A stretch of DNA of 64,000 nucleotides, taken from positions 3,162,001 through 3,226,000 of the forward strand of contig NZ_VFMU01000001.1 of assembly GCF_006715225.1 (NCBI RefSeq), read 5' to 3'. Position numbers and translations under genes: made by a program. Source of the DNA: Arthrobacter sp. SLBN-112 (GTDB lineage Bacteria; Actinomycetota; Actinomycetes; Actinomycetales; Micrococcaceae). Position 1 is the stretch's first letter. The number at the start of each line of letters is the position of its first letter. Below the pieces are notes generated by a model. That model was given only the letters and a program-made list of their open reading frames with translations, ran no database searches and was not told the DNA's origin. This document shows, in pieces, positions 54,774 to 62,561 of this stretch.

Positions 54774-55568
54774 ATGTCTACTCTTGAGATCAAGGACCTG
54801 CACGTCAGCATTGAGACGGAACAGGGCACCAAGGAAATCCTGAAGGGCGTCAGCCTGACCATCCGCACCGGCGAAACCCACGCCATCATGGGCCCGAACG
54901 GTTCCGGCAAGTCGACCCTGGCCTCCACTATCGCCGGGCATCCCCGCTACAACGTGACCAGCGGCTCCATCACCCTGGACGGCGAGGACGTGCTGGAGAT
55001 GAGCGTGGACGAGCGTGCCCGCGCCGGCGTCTTCCTGGCCATGCAGTATCCGGTGGAGGTCCCCGGTGTCAGCATGACCAACTTCCTGCGTACCGCGAAG
55101 ACCGCCATCGACGGCGAAGCCCCCAAGCTGCGCACCTGGACCAAGGACGTCAAGGCTGCCATGGAGCAGCTGCGCATCGACGCTGACTTCGCCCAGCGCA
55201 ACGTCAACGAAGGCTTCTCCGGCGGTGAGAAGAAGCGCGTGGAGATCCTGCAGCTCGAGCTCTTCAAGCCCAAGTTCGCGGTCCTTGACGAGACCGACTC
55301 CGGCCTGGACGTTGACGCCCTGAAGGTCGTTTCCGAAGGCGTCAACCGCGCCCACGCCGACGGCAACATGGGCACGCTGCTCATCACCCACTACACGCGG
55401 ATCCTGCGCTACATCAAGCCTGACTTTGTGCACGTGTTCGTGGACGGCCAGGTTGTGGAGGAAGGCGGCCCCGAGCTGGCCGACCGCCTCGAGGAAGAAG
55501 GCTACGACCGCTACGCCAAGGGCGCCGGCGCTGCCACCATTGCCGCTGAAGCCGCAGTACAGGCCTAG
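54774..55568 (+). CDS. sufC: Fe-S cluster assembly ATPase SufC
   Basis: The protein is 264 aa from ATG 54774, with AGGAGAG upstream. It is an ABC-type cytosolic ATPase with Walker A GPNGSGKST (about residues 40-48), signature GFSGGEKKRVEIL (about 148-160), Walker B with the SufC-typical LDETDSGLDVDAL, and the switch His in LLITHYTR. It drives conformational change of SufBD during cluster assembly. It is separated from the Rieske gene by about 80 bp with no terminator. Confidence 0.97.
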   Translation: MSTLEIKDLHVSIETEQGTKEILKGVSLTIRTGETHAIMGPNGSGKSTLASTIAGHPRYNVTSGSITLDGEDVLEMSVDERARAGVFLAMQYPVEVPGVSMTNFLRTAKTAIDGEAPKLRTWTKDVKAAMEQLRIDADFAQRNVNEGFSGGEKKRVEILQLELFKPKFAVLDETDSGLDVDALKVVSEGVNRAHADGNMGTLLITHYTRILRYIKPDFVHVFVDGQVVEEGGPELADRLEEEGYDRYAKGAGAATIAAEAAVQA

Positions 55569-55580
55569 TTAGGACTTGTC

Positions 55581-55913
55581 ATGACCGAAATCAAGCCGGG
55601 CCGTACGGCCCTGGAGGACGTCGAAGAGGCGCTCAAGGACGTCATCGATCCTGAGCTCGGCGTGAACGTCGTGGACCTTGGGCTGTTGTACGGCCTGAAG
55701 TACTCCGACGACGACGGTGCGCTCCTGATCGACATGACCCTCACCACCGCTGCCTGCCCGCTCACCGATGTGCTCGAGGAGCAGGTAGGCCAGGCGCTGG
55801 ATGGCGTCGTGGACGATTGGCGCCTCAACTGGGTATGGATGCCGCCATGGGGTCCCGAGCGGATCACCGACGATGGCAAGGACCAGATGAGGGCCCTCGG
55901 CTTCAACATCTAG
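55581..55913 (+). CDS. sufT: SufT/MIP18-family metal-sulfur cluster assembly factor (DUF59)
   Basis: This 110-aa protein has the DUF59 signature DPELGVNVVDLGLLYG (about residues 22-37), MTLTTAACPLTD with the conserved Cys, and the terminal WMPPWGPERITDDGK segment. The family helps mature Fe-S proteins. It starts 12 bp after the sufC stop codon and ends the operon. In many relatives sufS and sufU lie between sufC and this gene; here they are absent. Confidence 0.94.
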   Translation: MTEIKPGRTALEDVEEALKDVIDPELGVNVVDLGLLYGLKYSDDDGALLIDMTLTTAACPLTDVLEEQVGQALDGVVDDWRLNWVWMPPWGPERITDDGKDQMRALGFNI

Positions 55914-55929
55914 TCCCCACGGCTTTAGT

Positions 55930-55979
55930 ACGACGACGGCGGGTCACCTTCCTAGGGGAAGGTGACCCGCCGTCGTCGT
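55930..55979 (+). terminator. Very strong terminator of the suf operon
   Basis: A perfect 23-bp stem (55930-55952 with 55957-55979) closes a TAGG loop and is followed by TTCCCC. It has few T residues, but the hairpin is exceptionally stable. Confidence 0.85.
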
Positions 55980-55991
55980 TCCCCACTCCCT

Positions 55992-56164
55992 CCCCAATCT
56001 CGCAAGCTCGATTGGGGCCCCTCGGGAGCGTGGGCCCACCCACCACCAATCGATTGCTCCATAACTGTCGTTATCACGCGTGAAAACGGCAGGTATGTGG
56101 GCCCACGCCGGCAGGGTTCCCTGGCCGAGCTTGCGAGGCTAGGGGCCGGTGGGGAGCAATCGAT
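55992..56164. repeat. Intergenic composite inverted-repeat element
   Basis: Three 12-bp motifs recur in opposite orientation: CTCGCAAGCTCG (55999-56010) with 56126-56137, GCGTGGGCCCAC (56028-56039) with 56097-56108, and ATCGATTGCTCC (56049-56060) with 56153-56164. The left end also forms an 8-bp hairpin, CCCCAATC/GATTGGGG (55992-55999 with 56010-56017). The order is A-B-C then B'-A'-C', so the right half looks like an inverted copy whose last motif begins another unit. No coding sequence is present. This resembles a REP- or MITE-like element. Confidence 0.75.
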
Positions 56165-56168
56165 GGGG

Positions 56169-57050
56169 TTAGAGGGTGGCGGCGCTGAAGGTGTCGCACT
56201 GCTTCATGTCGCCGGACTGGTAGCCCCGGGTGAACCAGCGCTGGCGTTCTTCACTGGAACCATGCGTCCAGCCCTCAGGAGAGACCCGGCCGGTGGCTGC
56301 TTTCTGGATCCGGTCATCGCCCACCGATGCGGCGGCGGACAACGCATCGTTCACATCCTGCTCGGTGAGCGGTTCCAGGTACGGCTGTCCGGTGGCGGGA
56401 TCCGGGGTGGTGGACGCGTACTTGGCCCATAGGCCTGCGTAGCAGTCGGCCTGCAGTTCGGTGCGGACGGAACCGGACTCCGGTCCCTGCGGATCCTGCT
56501 GCGCCCGCCCCAGGTCGCCGAGGACGTTCTGGATGTGGTGGCCGAATTCGTGGGCCACCACGTACTCCTGGGCCAGGGGGCCGCCGGAGGAACCAAAGCG
56601 GTCCACCAGTTCCTGGAAGAAACCGGGATCGAAGTAGGCGGTGGTGTCCGTGGGGCAGTAGAAGGGGCCCACATCGGACGTTGCGGATCCGCAACCGGTG
56701 TTGGTGCCGCCGCTGAAGATCACTGCCTCCGGGCGGGGGTACTGCACGTTGTACTGCTTCAGGTAGCCGGGCCAGAACGCGTTTAGGCTGTTGACGGTGC
56801 CGGTGATCCGGCAGTCAAGCCGCGCATCGGCGTCCGCCCCGGTGTTGCAGGCCGGCGCCGTGCCTTGGGACTGTCCGGCGGTTCCGCCGTCAGTCAGGCC
56901 TCCGAGCATGTTCGGGTTGATGCCCAGCAGGAGCGCAACGAGCAGCACCAGGCCGCCACCGATTCCGCCACCGATTTTCACGCCGGTGCCCATGCCCCGC
57001 CGGTCCTGGACCTGGGAGGGATCAAGCTGCACGTTGTCATTGAAACTCAT
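56169..57050 (-). CDS. Neutral zinc metallopeptidase (YpfJ/KPN_02809 family)
   Basis: The protein is 293 aa from ATG 57050. One membrane helix (about residues 25-43, GGGIGGGLVLLVALLLGI) follows a short cytosolic N-terminus with RRGMG. The extracytoplasmic domain has VVAHEFGHHIQN (about 166-177; the zinc-binding HEFGH motif) and ELQADCYAGLWA (about 197-208), which supplies the third ligand. FYCPTDTTAYFDPGFF is also typical of the family. The substrate is unknown. The -10 box TATTGT lies 6 nt from the ATG, so the mRNA is probably leaderless; the gene is divergent from the acyl-CoA synthetase. Confidence 0.92.
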   Translation of the reverse strand: MSFNDNVQLDPSQVQDRRGMGTGVKIGGGIGGGLVLLVALLLGINPNMLGGLTDGGTAGQSQGTAPACNTGADADARLDCRITGTVNSLNAFWPGYLKQYNVQYPRPEAVIFSGGTNTGCGSATSDVGPFYCPTDTTAYFDPGFFQELVDRFGSSGGPLAQEYVVAHEFGHHIQNVLGDLGRAQQDPQGPESGSVRTELQADCYAGLWAKYASTTPDPATGQPYLEPLTEQDVNDALSAAASVGDDRIQKAATGRVSPEGWTHGSSEERQRWFTRGYQSGDMKQCDTFSAATL

Positions 57051-57056
57051 ATCGTC

Positions 57057-57062
57057 ACAATA
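57057..57062 (-). promoter_or_regulatory. -10 box of the metallopeptidase gene, probably leaderless
   Basis: TATTGT on the minus strand is followed by 6 nt and the ATG at 57050. Confidence 0.5.
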
Positions 57063-57096
57063 CCCGCGGGCCGGGGGCTCAACCCACGACGGCCGG

Positions 57097-57102
57097 TAAA
57101 GT
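57097..57102 (+). promoter_or_regulatory. -10 box of the acyl-CoA synthetase-thiolase unit, probably leaderless
   Basis: TAAAGT is followed by 6 nt and the GTG at 57109. It faces the metallopeptidase -10 box, with only 34 bp between them. Confidence 0.58.
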
Positions 57103-57108
57103 TGGTTC

Positions 57109-58515
57109 GTGCCTTTCCTCGACAAGATCCAGCTCTGGGCTGGGCAACGGCCGCACGACACCGCCGTGGTCATCGCCGGGCGGCGCCTGGCCTGGGCGGA
57201 GCTGCTGGAGTCCGCCGCTGGACTGGTGCCGGAAACGAAGTCAGTCACCACCTTGTGCGAGTCCAACTCCGTGGACTTCGCCGTGAAGTTCGCTGCCGCC
57301 GTGGCCGGAGGCCGCCAATGCGCGGTCCTGGATCCGTCCTGGCCCGCACCCCTGCAGGAGGACATTGTCCAGCGGGTGGAGGCCTGCGCCGTTCCGGCCC
57401 CGGTCTCCCCGGATGATGGCCTGGCTGATGGCCCGCCTGACGCCAGCTTCCTCATCGGCCTGACCTCCGGAACCACGTCTGTGCCCAAGGCATTCACGCG
57501 TTCCCGGCGGTCGTGGCAGCAGTCCTTCGACGCCTCGATCGAGTTTTTCGGGCTTCGGCAGGATGACGTCACGCTGGCGCCCGGCCCGCTGGCCGCCAGC
57601 CTGAACCTTTACGCCCTGGCCGAATGCCTCTACGCCGGGTCCGAGTTCCAGACGCTGGAAACGTTCGACGTCGGCGACGTCCACGCTGCCATCACGCATG
57701 ACAGGGTGACGCGCCTGGTCCTGGTGCCCACCATGCTGCGGATGCTCAGCGAACGCGGGATGACGGGGTGCGTGGACGCTTCCGGAATCCGCACCATCAT
57801 CTGTGCCGGCTCCAAGCTCGACGCCCGCACCCTTGAAGCGGCCCGTCGCTGGGCCCCGAACGCCACCATTTACGAGTACTACGGCGCCTCCGAGCTGAGC
57901 TTCGTCTCCGGCCTTGGCCTGGCCCCAGGGCAGGACGCCGCCGCGGGCGGCACCGGAATCGGGCGGCCCTTTCCCGGCGTCGACGTCCGGATCCTGGACG
58001 ACGACGCCTCCGTGGTTCCGGCCGGTGGCTACGGCAACATCTGCGTCCGCAGCGGCATGGTGAGCAACGGCTACCTGTGGGGCGATGACGGCGAGGCGCT
58101 GCGGTCCTTTGGCGACTGGTACACGGTGGGGGACCAGGGCTACCTTCTTGACGGGGAGCTGCACATCCTTGGCCGCCGCGCCGATATGATCCTTACCGCC
58201 GGACGGAACGTCTACCCGCACGAGGTGGAATTGGCCCTGGCCGCAGTCCCCGGCGTTGCGGCAGCGGTGGCCGCCGGCATGCCGGACGATCTGCGGGGCC
58301 AGCGGATAGTGGCGGGAGTGGTGGCGTCCCATGGCGGGCTTACGGCAACGCAGCTGCGGGCCGGGCTGGAGGACATCCTGTCCCGGCACAAGCGGCCCCT
58401 GCAGTACTACCTCCTGCCGGAACTTCCCACCACAGACCGCGGAAAGGTCAGCCGGAGCCTCCTGATGGAGTGGATCAGTGCCCGGGACCCCAGGGCACGG
58501 GCCCTTGGTGGCTGA
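57109..58515 (+). CDS. AMP-dependent acyl-CoA synthetase/ligase
   Basis: This 468-aa protein starts at GTG 57109. It is an ANL-superfamily enzyme: P-loop LTSGTTSVPKAF (about residues 121-132), YEYYGASELS (about 255-264), the hinge/Asp segment with DWYTVGDQGYL, GRRADMILTAGRNVYPHEVE (about 358-377) and the catalytic C-terminal Lys in TDRGKVSR. It activates a carboxylic acid as acyl-AMP and forms a thioester. It is short for the family, with a reduced N-terminal domain. It overlaps the thiolase gene by 8 bp, and a biotin transporter lies convergent to the pair; the acid substrate is unknown. Confidence 0.9.
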   Translation: MPFLDKIQLWAGQRPHDTAVVIAGRRLAWAELLESAAGLVPETKSVTTLCESNSVDFAVKFAAAVAGGRQCAVLDPSWPAPLQEDIVQRVEACAVPAPVSPDDGLADGPPDASFLIGLTSGTTSVPKAFTRSRRSWQQSFDASIEFFGLRQDDVTLAPGPLAASLNLYALAECLYAGSEFQTLETFDVGDVHAAITHDRVTRLVLVPTMLRMLSERGMTGCVDASGIRTIICAGSKLDARTLEAARRWAPNATIYEYYGASELSFVSGLGLAPGQDAAAGGTGIGRPFPGVDVRILDDDASVVPAGGYGNICVRSGMVSNGYLWGDDGEALRSFGDWYTVGDQGYLLDGELHILGRRADMILTAGRNVYPHEVELALAAVPGVAAAVAAGMPDDLRGQRIVAGVVASHGGLTATQLRAGLEDILSRHKRPLQYYLLPELPTTDRGKVSRSLLMEWISARDPRARALGG

Positions 58516-59707
58516 GATTCTGCCGGCCGGGCTCCTGCCGGCGGACCGCCAGCCCGTGATCATCGCCGCACGCCGGACGCCGGTGTGCCCCGTCAACGGA
58601 GCCCTTCGGACCCTTCGGGCACATGAACTGCTGGCGCCGGTCCTGCGCGGCCTGGTCGCCGAACTGTCATTGGATCCGGAGTCTGTTGCCGACGTCGTGA
58701 TCGGCAACGCAGTGGGCGGCGGTGGAAACGTGGCCAGGCTCGCCCTGCTGGAGGCAGGACTGCCCGTCACCGTGCCCGGGATCACCGTGGACCGGCAATG
58801 CGGTTCAGGCCTGGACGCCATCGTCCTCGCCGCCCGGCTCGTTGCGGCCGGTGGCAGCCCGCTCTTTCTGGCAGGGGGAGTGGAGAGCACCAGTACCGCG
58901 CCCCTGCGCGCCCACCGGAAGGACGACGGCGGCCCGGAGTTCTACCGCCGCGCCCAGTTTGTGCCGGCGGGCTTTGGCGATCCGGACATGGGCGTCGCGG
59001 CGGAAACAGTGGCGGAGCAATACGGCGTGGGCAGGGACCGCCAGGATGCCTTTGCGCTGGCCAGCCACCGGAAAGCCCTGGCGGCGGTCAGGGAGGGGCG
59101 GTTTGCCGACGAAATAGTGCCGCTGGACACCGCTGCGGGGACCGTTTCCTCCGATGGCGGACCGCGCGCCGGCCTCAGCCCCGCCATTATGGCGCGGTTC
59201 GCTGCCGCCTTCGTGCCGGGGGGAACCGTCACTGCCGGAAACTCCTGCTTCGACGCAGACGCCGCATCCGCCGTCGTCATTACCTCCCTTGAGCGCGCGC
59301 GCCAACTGGGGGCACACGATGGCCTGCTGGTGCGCGGCACAAGCACCGCGGGTGTGGCCCCGCAGGTGCTGGGGATTGGTGCTGCCCCCGCGGCCCGGGA
59401 GGTGCTGGCCGGAGCCGGCGTATCAGCAGGGGAGGTGGACCTGGTGGAATTCAATGAGGCCTTCGCATCCCAGACACTTGCCTGCCTGGACCAGTTGGGC
59501 ATTGATGCCGGGCGGGTGAACCTGGACGGCGGCGCGCTGGCGCTGGGACATGCCTATGGCGCGTCCGGCGCGGTCCTGGTGACGCGGCTGCTGGCCCAGG
59601 CGCGGAGAGCCGGCCGTCCAGGAATGTTGGGGCTGGCGATGATCAGCATGGCCGGTGGAATGGGGACCGCGGCACTGCTTGAGTACTGCGTGCCGGCACA
59701 AGCCTGA
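58508..59707 (+). CDS. Thiolase family protein with altered second catalytic Cys
   Basis: The protein is 399 aa from GTG 58508, coupled to the synthetase stop codon in GTGGCTGA (alternative GTG at 58478). The acyl-accepting Cys is present in DRQCGSGLDA (about residues 95-104), and the His of ALGHAYGASG (about 348) is present, although the usual GHP is GHA. The second catalytic Cys, normally in the CIGGG block, is Ser here (GLAMISMAGGMG, about 376-387). Thiolases condense or cleave beta-ketoacyl-CoA. The replacement suggests reduced or changed Claisen chemistry. Confidence 0.88.
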   Translation: MAEILPAGLLPADRQPVIIAARRTPVCPVNGALRTLRAHELLAPVLRGLVAELSLDPESVADVVIGNAVGGGGNVARLALLEAGLPVTVPGITVDRQCGSGLDAIVLAARLVAAGGSPLFLAGGVESTSTAPLRAHRKDDGGPEFYRRAQFVPAGFGDPDMGVAAETVAEQYGVGRDRQDAFALASHRKALAAVREGRFADEIVPLDTAAGTVSSDGGPRAGLSPAIMARFAAAFVPGGTVTAGNSCFDADAASAVVITSLERARQLGAHDGLLVRGTSTAGVAPQVLGIGAAPAAREVLAGAGVSAGEVDLVEFNEAFASQTLACLDQLGIDAGRVNLDGGALALGHAYGASGAVLVTRLLAQARRAGRPGMLGLAMISMAGGMGTAALLEYCVPAQA

Positions 59708-59710
59708 CCT

Positions 59711-60343
59711 TCAGGTTGGCTGGTCCTCGGCCTCGCCCAGGCCGCGGGCGGCAAGCGCTTCGCCGGTTTGGCGGGCGTAGGCCACGGAGGTGATGAAGAC
59801 CGGCAGCACCAGTGCCCGGGGGTTGCGTTCCAGGCCCCTGGCCCGGGCCGAGTCCCGGACGTCGGCGAACGTACCGGCGATGAACGGGATGCTGCGAAGC
59901 ATGATACCAATGGTCAGGGCGAAGCGTTCCGGATCGGCACCCAGCCTCTTGAAGGGACTCGCCGCCCGGACAACGCCGTCCAGGAGCCGTTGAATTGGAG
60001 TGGTGGCGGTAAGCAGGGACGCTGCCACGACGCAGACCAGGATGTTCAGCACGATCCGCGTCGCGGTGGGCCCGCCCAGCTGCCACCACTGGAAGAGGCC
60101 GATGGCCAGCAGCACCGGGGCGAGCGGCCGGACGGCACCCCACAGCCGCTTCACGCCGGTGCCGGCCGCCAGGAACAGGCCGGTGAGAACGGCCAGCACC
60201 GCTGCCGAAATACGCCAGTCCACGATGATGAAGGACGCCAGCCCGCAGGCGAAGACCAGCGCAAACTTCAGCGCCAGTGGCGTCCGGTGCAGGAGGGAAT
60301 TGCCCGGCACATAGTTGGCCAGGAGGAATCCGTGGCCCCTCAT
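59711..60343 (-). CDS. bioN: ECF transporter transmembrane subunit EcfT (BioN)
   Basis: The protein is 210 aa from ATG 60343, which overlaps the ecfA stop (ATGA). It has four to five hydrophobic helices and the cytosolic coupling helices with Ala-Arg-Gly motifs (SARARGL, about residue 166, and a later LAARGLGE). EcfT links the BioY substrate-binding protein to the ATPase. It is the last gene of bioY-bioM-bioN and ends 3 bp from the convergent thiolase stop codon. Confidence 0.92.
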   Translation of the reverse strand: MRGHGFLLANYVPGNSLLHRTPLALKFALVFACGLASFIIVDWRISAAVLAVLTGLFLAAGTGVKRLWGAVRPLAPVLLAIGLFQWWQLGGPTATRIVLNILVCVVAASLLTATTPIQRLLDGVVRAASPFKRLGADPERFALTIGIMLRSIPFIAGTFADVRDSARARGLERNPRALVLPVFITSVAYARQTGEALAARGLGEAEDQPT

Positions 60344-61071
60344 TGCGCCTCCCGTCCTGCCGGGTGGAGGGTCTGCAGGCACCACGAACGGTAGGCTGCC
60401 ACGGCTTCGGCGGGGGCGCCGTCGAATGCCACGCGGCCCGCTTCGATGACCAGGACGCGGTCCATCTCCAAGGCCAGGTCAAGGTCATGGGTGGACATAA
60501 TGATCTGCTGGTCCAGGGTGGCCAGTGTCCTACGAAGCAGCTCGCGGTTGCGCAGGTCAAGCAGGGTGGAGGGTTCGTCAAGGACCAGCACCGCCGGATC
60601 CACGGCGAGCACGGCGGCGAGCGCCATCAGTTGCCGTTCGCCGCCGGATAGCTCGTAGATGCTCTGGTCCGCCAAGTGAAGGAGTCCCAGCCGGCCAAGC
60701 GCTGCCTCAGCCTGGCGGCACCGTTCCGGGCCGTTCTTCACGGAGCGCCGCAGGGACAGTTCCACGTCCTCCCTGCCGGTGGGCATCACCAGCTGGGAGA
60801 GGGGATCGGTGAAGACGAAGCCGACGTTCCGCCTGACTTTCCGCACGGCACGCACTGTGTCGTCGCCGTCGACCGCCACCCTGCCGTGGGTTGGCTGGAT
60901 GAGCCCGTTGACCAGGCGCAACAGCGTGGATTTGCCGGAGCCGTTGGCGCCGATGATGCCCACGCGTGCTTCCTCGAGCCGGAGGGTCACTGCGTCGAGG
61001 AGGACTTTGGGTTGCGGGGAGTTCTCCGTTTCGACGGCGACGGACACCTGGTCAAAGGTCACTACGGGCAT
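60340..61071 (-). CDS. bioM: ECF transporter ATPase (BioM)
   Basis: The protein is 243 aa from ATG 61071. It has Walker A IIGANGSGKSTLL (about residues 38-50), the Q-loop FTDPLSQLVMP, signature YELSGGERQLMAL, Walker B VLVLDEPSTLLD and the switch His of MSTHDLDLAL. It powers biotin uptake with BioN and BioY. It starts 11 bp after the bioY stop codon and is translationally coupled to bioN. Confidence 0.93.
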   Translation of the reverse strand: MPVVTFDQVSVAVETENSPQPKVLLDAVTLRLEEARVGIIGANGSGKSTLLRLVNGLIQPTHGRVAVDGDDTVRAVRKVRRNVGFVFTDPLSQLVMPTGREDVELSLRRSVKNGPERCRQAEAALGRLGLLHLADQSIYELSGGERQLMALAAVLAVDPAVLVLDEPSTLLDLRNRELLRRTLATLDQQIIMSTHDLDLALEMDRVLVIEAGRVAFDGAPAEAVAAYRSWCLQTLHPAGREAQ

Positions 61072-61082
61072 GGCGATGGGTC

Positions 61083-61727
61083 CTAGGCGCTTTCGGTTGC
61101 CAGGGCACGGCGGCGCACGCGGCGCACCAGGACGTCGGGGAAGGCCCGGTGAAGCGCTACGGCGATTACGGCCGCGAGGACATTCTTGATGATGTCCCCC
61201 GGGTAGAAGATGAGGTCGCTCAGGAAGGCCTGCTCGAGGGTTGCCTTGGAGTTCAGGGCGATGCCCACGATGCCCAGCGAGTGCACCACCACGATGCTGG
61301 TGACCGTGGCGGACAGGAAGAACCAGAGGGCGCGAGCCTTGGTGGTGCGCTTGATCACTACAGTGGCCAGCCATCCCACGATGCCCGCGGCGATGGGGAA
61401 GGCGATGATGTAGCCGGCGGAGGGCACGGCAAGGATGCCCAGGCCGCTGCGGCCCTGGCTGAAGATGGGGAGGCCGGCGAGCCCAAGGAGGGTGTACAGG
61501 CCGACGGCGGCGAAACCGCGCGCCGGGCCCAGCACCAGTCCGGTGAGCATGACAGCCAGCGTCTGGAAGGTGATGGGGACGCCGAAGCCGTTCAGGGCCA
61601 GTCCCGGCACCAGGGCCGCGCCGGCGACGAGGGCGGCAAAAACGGCGATGAGCCCCAGGTCGGTGCCGTTCCAGCGGCGGCGCTCCGTCCGCGGGCTGTT
61701 CTTCGGGGTGGTATCGGTGTTGCTCAT
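61083..61727 (-). CDS. bioY: Biotin transporter substrate-binding component BioY
   Basis: The protein is 214 aa from ATG 61727, with AGGACC upstream. Six hydrophobic helices are visible, with the family segments FGVPITFQTLAVMLTGLVLG (about residues 48-67) and GLGILAVPSAGYIIAFP (about 94-110), plus the ACC-type loop near FYPGDIIKN. BioY binds biotin with very high affinity within the ECF complex. It heads the bioYMN operon. TGTACA repeats flank its -10 box (61745-61768), so biotin-responsive control is plausible. Confidence 0.95.
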   Translation of the reverse strand: MSNTDTTPKNSPRTERRRWNGTDLGLIAVFAALVAGAALVPGLALNGFGVPITFQTLAVMLTGLVLGPARGFAAVGLYTLLGLAGLPIFSQGRSGLGILAVPSAGYIIAFPIAAGIVGWLATVVIKRTTKARALWFFLSATVTSIVVVHSLGIVGIALNSKATLEQAFLSDLIFYPGDIIKNVLAAVIAVALHRAFPDVLVRRVRRRALATESA

Positions 61728-61744
61728 GGTGGTCCTGTCGAGGT

Positions 61745-61768
61745 TGTACAAGCGGAATCTAATGTACA
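61745..61768. promoter_or_regulatory. Paired TGTACA sites around the bioY -10 box
   Basis: Two identical self-complementary TGTACA hexamers (61745-61750 and 61763-61768) have start positions 18 bp apart and enclose a minus-strand TAGATT (61761 to 61756). This is a candidate operator for a biotin-responsive regulator. Confidence 0.5.
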
Positions 61769-61795
61769 GCCGACGCTACCGGGGTGGAACGGGGC

Positions 61796-62263
61796 TCATT
61801 TTGTAGGGGATCTACTAAACAGGGGACCCGGGGCTTTGGGCCGGGCACAAGGACCCTCCAAATATGTGGACTTCGGAGCTTTGGCGGTGTTTGTTGCCTG
61901 CGCTCTTTGCCGCCAATCGCCAATAACGAGTGTGCTGGCGGCTGCTTCGATCACGTCGTCGGTGATGTTTTCGAGCTGGTTGGTCTTCAGTACACGGGTG
62001 ATCCGAGGGAAGAGTCGTTCAAGCAGCCGGAAGTTGCCGCGAGTGATCCGCTCGATCGCGGCGATTGCCTGGGCGTCGGTGAAGTCGTCCGGATCGAGTG
62101 GCCTGCCGACTCGTTTCCAGTGCCGTTCGAGGGCGAACAGGAGCTCGTCGCGACCCAGGGCCCGGTAGCGGTGGATGCATCGAGCTGGAGCTTCGCGTCC
62201 TGCCCCGATGTTACCGACGCGTAGATACCCAAGGTGTCCCAACCGGTCATCGTGCCTCAGCAA
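61796..62263 (-). pseudogene. Remnant of a TniB/ExeA-type transposition ATPase
   Basis: About 155 codons are open without a credible start. Residues matching RYRALGRDELLFALERHW, DDFTDAQAIAAIERITRGNF and RLLERLFPRI, followed by an ITDDVIEAA...LVIG segment, look like the C-terminal lid of AAA+ helper ATPases that accompany DDE transposases. The Walker A and B part is missing, and the first ~28 codons are not recognisable. The last ~45 codons after LVIG also look unrelated. It is best read as a decayed end of a mobile element. No terminal inverted repeats or target duplications were identified. Confidence 0.55.
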
Positions 62264-62561
62264 CCCTCAGCCAGCACCGGCCTGAGACGATTCGCGGTGA
62301 GACATTTTTCCAAGACACGGTGCGGCCCGGCAGGACGCGTTCCTCTGCCCCTCTGCGAGACGCGACGCCGGTGTCTCGACAAGCTGTTGCTTTTCGGTAC
62401 GCTGCCTTCACTTAGCCGCGTATCCCAACTCACCCGGGGCCCGCGGCGCCTGCCAAGTACGGAGGATGACGAGGTAACCGTGGGCTCTCTGGCCGTTCTG
62501 TCAAGATGAGGTGACCAACGGTCCACTCGGTGCTTGACGTACTCAACCCCATCAGGGATCC
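62264..62561. other. Degenerate region between the ATPase remnant and the membrane protein gene
   Basis: About 300 bp with no convincing gene, promoter or repeat. Base composition is patchier than in the core regions. A minus-strand frame through it has no conserved content. It is probably mobile-element or RHS-locus debris. Confidence 0.4.
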
